DNA of 8,922 nucleotides. Origin: Oxalobacteraceae bacterium (lineage in GTDB: Bacteria; Pseudomonadota; Gammaproteobacteria; Burkholderiales; Burkholderiaceae_D). Under the pieces are notes generated by a model. That model saw only the letters and a list, made by a program, of their open reading frames with translations. It made no database searches and was not told where the DNA came from. The DNA lies in the NCBI GenBank assembly GCA_027485535.1, contig JAIXQV010000241.1:1-8922 (forward strand). The letters run 5' to 3'. The translations under genes and the position numbers were made by a program. Each line of letters starts with the position of its first letter. The first letter of the stretch is position 1. Of the stretch, positions 4,666-8,922 are shown one piece after another.

Positions 4666-5868
4666 TCAGGCTTGGTTGGTGGTCTGCTCGCGCCGGTTCG
4701 ATCCTGCCACCATCTCGAAGCGAAATAATCGGCACTCGATCGCGCCGTTGAAAAACGGCGTTTTTTTCGATTCTTTTAATCGCAGCATACGCGGTAGGGT
4801 TAGGTCGGCCGTAAACAAACAAACTGTCCAACCAGCGAAGCGCTGTTTCAGCGTGCTACCAAACGCATTAAAGAAGGCAAGTGCCATAGCATCAGGTTCG
4901 TGCGATCGGTCACCCCGCATATCAATCCGTTCACCATAGGGTGGATTTGCGATGAGCAAGCCCGGAAGTCCTGTTGGCGGTTTTACTTCTTGCGCATCAA
5001 TTTGTTTTAGCGGGATATCGAAGTGAATACCGGCACGCTGCAGATTATTACGCGCCATCACCAACATATCACCAGAAATATCGCTACCGAAAATCGATGG
5101 TTGAGTGGGGAGTGGTAAAGGCTTTACCGCATGGCGCAGTGCATCCCATTCGGTTTGCTTGAAGCTGTTGAATTTTTCAAAGGCGAAGCGGCGGTTCATG
5201 CCGGGCGGCGTGCCGGCCAGCATTTGCGCTGCTTCAATCAGCAGTGTGCCCGAGCCACACATCGGGTCAAATAAGGGCTTACCGGGTTTCCATCCAGCGG
5301 TGCGAAGCAGGCCGGCGGCTAGATTCTCGCGCAGCGGCGCGTCACCGGTGTCCAGCCGCCAGCCACGCTTGAATAAAGATTCGCCAGACGTATCCAAATA
5401 GACCGTGACCGTTCGCGCGTCTAGAAATCCCCAAATACGCATGTCTGGCGAGCGCGTATCGACCGATGGACGCTTTCCGACGCGATCACGGAAGCGATCA
5501 CAAATACCGTCTTTAATGCGCAGGGTTGCAAACTCGAGACTCTTCAGGGGTGATTTGATCGCATTTACATCAACCCGTATGGTGTGCTCGAGGTCGAACC
5601 AGTCTTCCCAGAGTGCGCCAAGTGCGAGGTCGTAGACATCGTTTTCGTTGATGTAGCCGGATTGTGCAATACGTAAAAGCACGCGCGATGCAATTCGGGA
5701 GTGCAAATTCAAGCGCATGGCATCTTGCAAGGTGCCGGAGCAGTGCACTCCACCAGGAACGCTGTTGTGAACCTTTAACGTAGGACTTTGTGCCGAGATT
5801 TCGTGGAGTTCTTCGGCGAGCGCAATTTCGAGCCCGCGCGGGCAAGGGCAAAAGAATGAATAGGACAT
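4666..5868 (-). CDS. rlmL: THUMP-domain class I SAM-dependent RNA methyltransferase (RlmL N-terminal-half type, probable 23S rRNA m2G2445)
   Basis: This 400-residue protein matches the first half of E. coli RlmL, which methylates N2 of G2445 in 23S rRNA; many bacteria carry this half as a free-standing protein. An N-terminal ferredoxin-like part (1-~50, FFCPCPRGLE) is followed by the THUMP domain (~50-165), which binds RNA. The Rossmann methyltransferase follows: LFKRGWR linker motif at 165-171, SAM motif DPMCGSGT at 201-208, GSDISGDM at 261-268 (ribose-binding acidic residue), and catalytic NPPYGER at 308-314. There is no C-terminal RlmK-like half. The start is ATG at 5868 with AAAAGG (5875-5880) 6 bases away. 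A weak promoter candidate is TTGTCA (5909-5914) / GACAAT (5888-5893), 15 bases apart. The upstream neighbour on this strand is separated by the REP-like pair, so it is probably its own transcript. The site G2445 is inferred from the family; the class is firm. Confidence 0.9.
   Translation of the reverse strand: MSYSFFCPCPRGLEIALAEELHEISAQSPTLKVHNSVPGGVHCSGTLQDAMRLNLHSRIASRVLLRIAQSGYINENDVYDLALGALWEDWFDLEHTIRVDVNAIKSPLKSLEFATLRIKDGICDRFRDRVGKRPSVDTRSPDMRIWGFLDARTVTVYLDTSGESLFKRGWRLDTGDAPLRENLAAGLLRTAGWKPGKPLFDPMCGSGTLLIEAAQMLAGTPPGMNRRFAFEKFNSFKQTEWDALRHAVKPLPLPTQPSIFGSDISGDMLVMARNNLQRAGIHFDIPLKQIDAQEVKPPTGLPGLLIANPPYGERIDMRGDRSHEPDAMALAFFNAFGSTLKQRFAGWTVCLFTADLTLPRMLRLKESKKTPFFNGAIECRLFRFEMVAGSNRREQTTNQA
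4743..4767 (+). terminator. Perfect intrinsic-terminator hairpin antisense inside the methyltransferase gene
   Basis: On the plus strand CGCCGTT (4743-4749) and AACGGCG (4754-4760) form a 7-bp stem capped by a GAAA (GNRA) tetraloop and followed by seven T (4761-4767). It lies inside the 3' part of the minus-strand methyltransferase gene, where it encodes the K-K-T-P-F-F-N-G stretch. It would stop any plus-strand read-through past the lipoprotein terminator 140 bases upstream. The structure is clear; its function is inferred. Confidence 0.6.
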
Positions 5869-5941
5869 GGTGTACCTTTTATCCGTGATTGTCGCGCTAC
5901 GGTAAGCATGACAAATAGGTCAGAGGAGTGAAGCAGCTACT

Positions 5942-6058
5942 GAATCCCGGCCTGCGCCGGGATGGCAGCTTAAATCGCAATGACATCAGCTTGGTAAGGC
6001 TTGTTTTAAACGAGTACCAACCGTCTCAAAATAGTCAACCCGGCGTAGGCCGAGATTC
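5942..6058. repeat. Inverted pair of REP-like palindromes around a central stem
   Basis: Copy 1 (5942-5966, plus orientation) contains ATCCCGGC-CTGC-GCCGGGAT, an 8-bp perfect hairpin at 5944-5963. Copy 2 (6034-6058) is the same ~25-base sequence in reverse orientation, agreeing at 21 of 25 positions by my alignment, with core CGGC-GTAG-GCCG. Between them TTGGTA (5991-5996) plus CTTGTTT (6000-6006) pair with AAACGAG (6008-6014) plus TACCAA (6015-6020), giving a 13-bp stem (one G-U) with a 3-base bulge. The arrangement resembles BIME-type paired REP elements or a small MITE. It separates the isomerase stop (6070) from the methyltransferase start (5868) and may end the upstream operon, though no T-tract is present. 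Confidence 0.75.
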
Positions 6059-6069
6059 GGCAGTATCCG

Positions 6070-6675
6070 TTAACTGTCCTGCAGTGCGCGCTCGACAAAA
6101 TCCAGCCGATCTTGTCCCCAGAAGCCTTCGCCATCCACGCGGTACCAAGGCACACCAAACACTTGGGATGCAATCGCTTCTTCCGTGTTGCGCTGAAGCT
6201 CATCGGCCGCTGCTTGGCTGGCGGCGTATTTCAGTAGCTCATCACCATCCAAGCCAACAGCATTTGCGGTAGCGACCAAAGTGTACGGGTCGGCGATATT
6301 TTTTTCTTCGGCCCAGCAGGCGCGTCCGAGCGCGCCGAGCAGCGCCATCGCTGCATCAGTGCCGTTCTGGTGGAGCGCAGCGATAATCAGCTTGGAACCG
6401 GGATCCCCTGCCACCGGAAAAAATGCCGGATGAAGAGTCAAAGGCATCTCCAACAATTTGCTCCAGCGGGTCAGCTCGGCAAGGCGATACGCCTGACGCT
6501 GCACAGGTCGTTGCGCCACAGGCACGCCACCACTGGCGGCGAACACCTGCGCCATATCTGCAGGTTTCAGTACTACTTGTGCATGATGCTTCTTCACGAT
6601 GGCAGTGAAACGTTGATGCCCCAGATAAGTCCATGGCGATTGCGGTACAACGAAATACTCAACGATTTTTGCCAT
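6070..6675 (-). CDS. 2-hydroxychromene-2-carboxylate isomerase-like protein (DsbA/GST-kappa fold)
   Basis: This 201-residue protein belongs to the thioredoxin-fold family with an all-helical insertion that includes 2-hydroxychromene-2-carboxylate isomerases (glutathione-dependent, naphthalene pathway) and kappa-class glutathione transferases. The N-terminal strand leads to SPWTYLG (13-19), where the Ser corresponds to the glutathione-activating serine. A helical domain spans ~40-150, and the family's C-terminal signature GVPWYRVDGEGFWGQDRLDFV is at 174-194, including the cis-Pro of VPW. There is no CxxC, so it is not a disulfide oxidoreductase. The start is ATG at 6675 with GGGAG about 8 bases upstream. 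It is the last gene of the probable holA-proA-hemJ run, 16 bases after the hemJ-like stop. No aromatic-degradation genes are nearby, so a true naphthalene role is unlikely and the substrate is unknown. Confidence 0.88.
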   Translation of the reverse strand: MAKIVEYFVVPQSPWTYLGHQRFTAIVKKHHAQVVLKPADMAQVFAASGGVPVAQRPVQRQAYRLAELTRWSKLLEMPLTLHPAFFPVAGDPGSKLIIAALHQNGTDAAMALLGALGRACWAEEKNIADPYTLVATANAVGLDGDELLKYAASQAAADELQRNTEEAIASQVFGVPWYRVDGEGFWGQDRLDFVERALQDS

Positions 6676-6691
6676 AGGGTTTCTCCCGGAC

Positions 6692-7114
6692 TTAAACAGG
6701 TTTGATGATGACCAGAGCGACCGCGGCGAACATCCCGATCACGGGCAGCTCATTAAACCAGCGGTACCAGACATGGGTGCGGACATTCTCGCCGCGCTCA
6801 AATGCTTTCAGCAATCGCTTGCAAATGTGGTGATAGCCCACCAGCACCAGCACGATCAGTAGCTTCACATGCATCCACAGGCTCTGCTGCCCGACGCCGT
6901 AGTAAAGCCAGAGTATCAATCCGAGCGCGAGCGCAGGAATCATTAGGATGGTCATGAAGCGGTAGAGCTTGTTCGCCATCAGCAGCAATCGCTGCGTGGC
7001 TGCCGGCTCAGTCTCCATCGCCAGGTTGACGAAGATGCGCGGCAGATAGAACAAACCCGCGAACCAGGACGCTATCAGAACAATATGAACGGTCTTGATC
7101 CACAGATAAGCCAT
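6692..7114 (-). CDS. hemJ: HemJ/CopD-family membrane protein, probable protoporphyrinogen IX oxidase
   Basis: This is a 140-residue inner-membrane protein with four predicted transmembrane helices (~3-25, 51-73, 81-98 and 123-138). It carries HemJ-family marks: WIKTVHI with a conserved His in helix 1, WFAGLFYLPRIFV, KLYRFMT, and WMHVKLLIV with the conserved Trp and Lys, then YHH. HemJ converts protoporphyrinogen IX to protoporphyrin IX in haem synthesis in bacteria lacking HemG or HemY. Such proteins are often annotated only as CopD family or UPF0093. The frame opens with GTG (7117) then ATG (7114). I chose ATG; GTG would add one residue. The proA TAA (7118-7120) immediately precedes, so translation is probably coupled. 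The downstream isomerase starts 16 bases after the stop. HemJ rather than a copper-resistance CopD is favoured by length and motifs. Confidence 0.8.
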   Translation of the reverse strand: MAYLWIKTVHIVLIASWFAGLFYLPRIFVNLAMETEPAATQRLLLMANKLYRFMTILMIPALALGLILWLYYGVGQQSLWMHVKLLIVLVLVGYHHICKRLLKAFERGENVRTHVWYRWFNELPVIGMFAAVALVIIKPV

Positions 7115-7117
7115 CAC

Positions 7118-8383
7118 TTAAACCCGTACCTCGCCATGACCCAGCACCACGAACTTCACCGAGGTGAGCCCTTCCAGACCCACGGGGCCACGTGCATGCA
7201 GCTTATCGTTGGATATGCCGATCTCGGCGCCGAGTCCGTATTCGAAGCCGTCGGCGAAGCGTGTCGAGGCATTCACCATCACTGATGCTGAATCGACTTC
7301 GCGCAAGAACTGCAGTGCACGGGAATAATCTTCCGTGATGATGCTGTCGGTGTGCTGCGATGAGTAGGTGTTGATGAAGTCAATGGCTTCATCGACGCCC
7401 GAGACAACCTTCACCGAGAGGATCGCATCGAGGTATTCGGTATGCCAGTCTTCCTCGGTCGCTGTTTTCAGCATGGGGTAGCCGGTCAGAATTTGCATCG
7501 CTTCAGTATCAGCGCGCAGCTCCACCTGTTTTTCAGCAAATAATTTGGCTAACTCGGGTAACACGCGCGGCGCGATGTCACGCGCAACAATCAATGTCTC
7601 CATGGTGTTGCACGTGCCATAGCGATGACATTTCGCATTGAATGCCACCGGTAGCGCCTTGGCGATATCTGCCTTGTCATCAATGTAGACATGGCAGATT
7701 CCATCGAGGTGCTTGATCATTGGCACTTTGGAATCTTTCATCAGGCGTTCGATCAAGCCTTTGCCACCACGCGGCACGATGACGTCGATGAATTCCGGCA
7801 TGGTGATCATCGCGCCGACCACGGCGCGGTCGGTTGTTTCGATGATCTGGACCGCTTCAGCTGGTAAGCCAGCACCGGCCAAACCTTCTTTGACTAATTT
7901 GGCGAGCGCCTGATTGCAATGAATCGCTTCCGACCCACCGCGCAGAATCGTTGCATTGCCGCTCTTGATGCAGAGCCCGGCGGCGTCGACGGTAACGTTG
8001 GGTCTGGCCTCGTAAATAATGCCGATCACGCCCAGCGGTACTCGCATCTGGCCAACTTGTATGCCGCTTGGGCGGTACTTCATATTCGTGATTTCGCCGA
8101 TCGGGTCGGGCAATGCGGCAATTTGCTCCAGACCCTCGGCCATGGTGGCGATCGCTTTTTCGGAGAGTGTCAGGCGATCGACCAGCGCAGCGGCAAGGCC
8201 ATTGGCGCGTGCCGCGTCCAAATCTTTTTGATTGGCGGCGGTCAGCAAGGCTGCATCGCGTCGAATCGCCGCGGCGATGAGTTGTAGCGCACGATTTTTC
8301 GCGGCTGTATCGGCCTTGGCCATGGCGCGCGATGCTTTGCGCGCTGCGCGGCCGATGTCGGTCATGGTTTGTTGAATATCCAT
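7118..8383 (-). CDS. proA: Glutamate-5-semialdehyde dehydrogenase (gamma-glutamyl phosphate reductase) ProA
   Basis: ProA reduces gamma-glutamyl phosphate with NADPH to glutamate-5-semialdehyde, the second step of proline synthesis. The 421-residue product fits the family (~417 in E. coli). Motifs: PLGVIGIIYEARPNVT at 116-131, VIVPRGGKGLI at 201-211, catalytic Cys258 in GTCNTMET (256-263), and ARGPVGLEGLTSVKFV at 397-412. No disruption is seen. The start is ATG at 8383 (MDIQQTM), with AAGGA about 10 bases upstream. An alternative ATG at 8392 overlaps the holA stop as ATGA but has almost no Shine-Dalgarno spacing. A still longer in-frame start at 8434 lies inside holA and is unlikely. No proB (glutamate 5-kinase) is in the window. 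Confidence 0.97.
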   Translation of the reverse strand: MDIQQTMTDIGRAARKASRAMAKADTAAKNRALQLIAAAIRRDAALLTAANQKDLDAARANGLAAALVDRLTLSEKAIATMAEGLEQIAALPDPIGEITNMKYRPSGIQVGQMRVPLGVIGIIYEARPNVTVDAAGLCIKSGNATILRGGSEAIHCNQALAKLVKEGLAGAGLPAEAVQIIETTDRAVVGAMITMPEFIDVIVPRGGKGLIERLMKDSKVPMIKHLDGICHVYIDDKADIAKALPVAFNAKCHRYGTCNTMETLIVARDIAPRVLPELAKLFAEKQVELRADTEAMQILTGYPMLKTATEEDWHTEYLDAILSVKVVSGVDEAIDFINTYSSQHTDSIITEDYSRALQFLREVDSASVMVNASTRFADGFEYGLGAEIGISNDKLHARGPVGLEGLTSVKFVVLGHGEVRV

Positions 8384-8388
8384 TGTTT

Positions 8389-8922
8389 TCATTTCCTTGC
8401 TACCACCAGCGCCAACTGCAGCATTGCATCCCAAGCGTCGCCGGCAAAATCTTTGGCGCGTAATCCTTTGATCATACGATCAACTTGCGCCGCTTTATTG
8501 AGTGCATCACGCAGGCTGGCAATGTTGACGCGCGACACTGCCGGTGCCATCAGCCGCTCGCGCGGTCCCCAGATGCGGTACTCCTTCAGCATGGCCGCCA
8601 GCGGCCGTCCTTCATCGCTACCGATTTTCAGCTTCAGCAGCGTGCGTATTTCTTCACTGACCGCCCACAGCACCAAGGGCAGCGCCTCGCCTTCACCTTT
8701 CAAACCGTCGAGCATACGGGTGACCCTGCTCACGTCACCCGATAGCATCGCCTCCGACAGCTTGAATACATCGTAGCGAGCAACGTTCAGCACCGCATCT
8801 TGAATCTGATCCAGCGATAGCCGGCCATCAGGATACAGCAAGGACAACTTGCGGATTTCCTGGTGGGCCGCGAGCAAATTACCCTCGACACGATCCACCA
8901 TAAACTCTAGCGCGTGCTTATC
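8389..8922 (-). CDS. holA: DNA polymerase III subunit delta HolA, C-terminal part (N-terminus beyond window)
   Basis: HolA is the delta subunit of the clamp loader, which opens the beta sliding clamp for DNA polymerase III. The frame is open to base 8922, and 177 residues from the C-terminal half are visible, about half of the usual ~340. The reading is DKHALEFMVDRVEGNLLAAHQEI, a highly characteristic stretch, followed by KLSLLYPDGRLSLDQIQDAVLNVARYDVF and the helical collar domain ending LALVVARK. The Met at 8899-8901 is internal, not a start. The stop TGA (8389-8391) lies next to the proA start, with an in-frame ATGA overlap possible, indicating an operon. Confidence 0.95.
   Translation of the reverse strand, partial: DKHALEFMVDRVEGNLLAAHQEIRKLSLLYPDGRLSLDQIQDAVLNVARYDVFKLSEAMLSGDVSRVTRMLDGLKGEGEALPLVLWAVSEEIRTLLKLKIGSDEGRPLAAMLKEYRIWGPRERLMAPAVSRVNIASLRDALNKAAQVDRMIKGLRAKDFAGDAWDAMLQLALVVARK

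Noticed and set aside
5928..6272. Plus-strand open frame across the REP-like region and the isomerase 3' end
   Set aside because: It is composed of palindromic repeat and antisense to a conserved gene; no homology-like features.
8384..8434. N-terminal extension of proA
   Set aside because: The extra residues lie within the holA frame and do not resemble ProA; the family begins near MDIQQTM.

Overview
The window looks like a chromosomal segment of a betaproteobacterium, most likely order Burkholderiales. Oxalobacteraceae-like is my best guess, from protein style and from a gene set (holA, proA, a HemJ-type membrane protein, trmB, uppP) that I associate with that group; no search was run. Conserved genes are moderately GC-rich, while the two unrecognised genes and the 4.0-4.4 kb spacer are visibly AT-richer. 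Both ends cut through genes: the 5' end of uppP is missing at the left and the 5' end of holA (minus strand) at the right.

Left part, plus strand: the C-terminal ~250 residues of undecaprenyl-diphosphatase (uppP), then a well-formed 533-codon gene of unknown family (910-2511). Its product has a ~230-residue disordered Ser/Pro/Thr/Lys/Arg-rich N-terminal half and a folded-looking C-terminal half, which resembles the architecture of secreted effectors. After it come a strong hairpin, a small U-tract terminator candidate and a 15-bp tandem repeat array.

Middle, minus strand: a winged-helix, MarR-like regulator with a TTG start (3633-4001), tRNA-Gly(CCC) (3523-3596) and trmB (2792-3508). The tRNA sits only 14 bases before trmB, so the two are probably on one transcript. 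A 405-base AT-rich spacer with several inverted and direct repeats separates the regulator from a divergent 49-residue lipoprotein gene (4407-4556), which ends in a textbook intrinsic terminator.

Right part, minus strand: a THUMP-domain rRNA methyltransferase of the RlmL N-terminal-half type (4666-5868). Upstream of it is an inverted pair of REP-like palindromes around a third stem (5942-6058). Then comes a tight run transcribed holA > proA > hemJ-like > 2-hydroxychromene-2-carboxylate isomerase-like. The holA/proA and proA/hemJ junctions overlap or nearly touch, so this is probably one operon. Its members serve replication (clamp-loader delta), proline synthesis, haem synthesis (inferred) and a thioredoxin-fold isomerase or GST-like activity, with no obvious shared pathway.

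No complete mobile element, CRISPR array or defence system is visible. The least ordinary items are the effector-like gene, the regulator/lipoprotein pair with its repeat-rich spacer, the REP-like pair, the 15-bp tandem array, and a perfect intrinsic-terminator hairpin lying antisense inside the methyltransferase gene.
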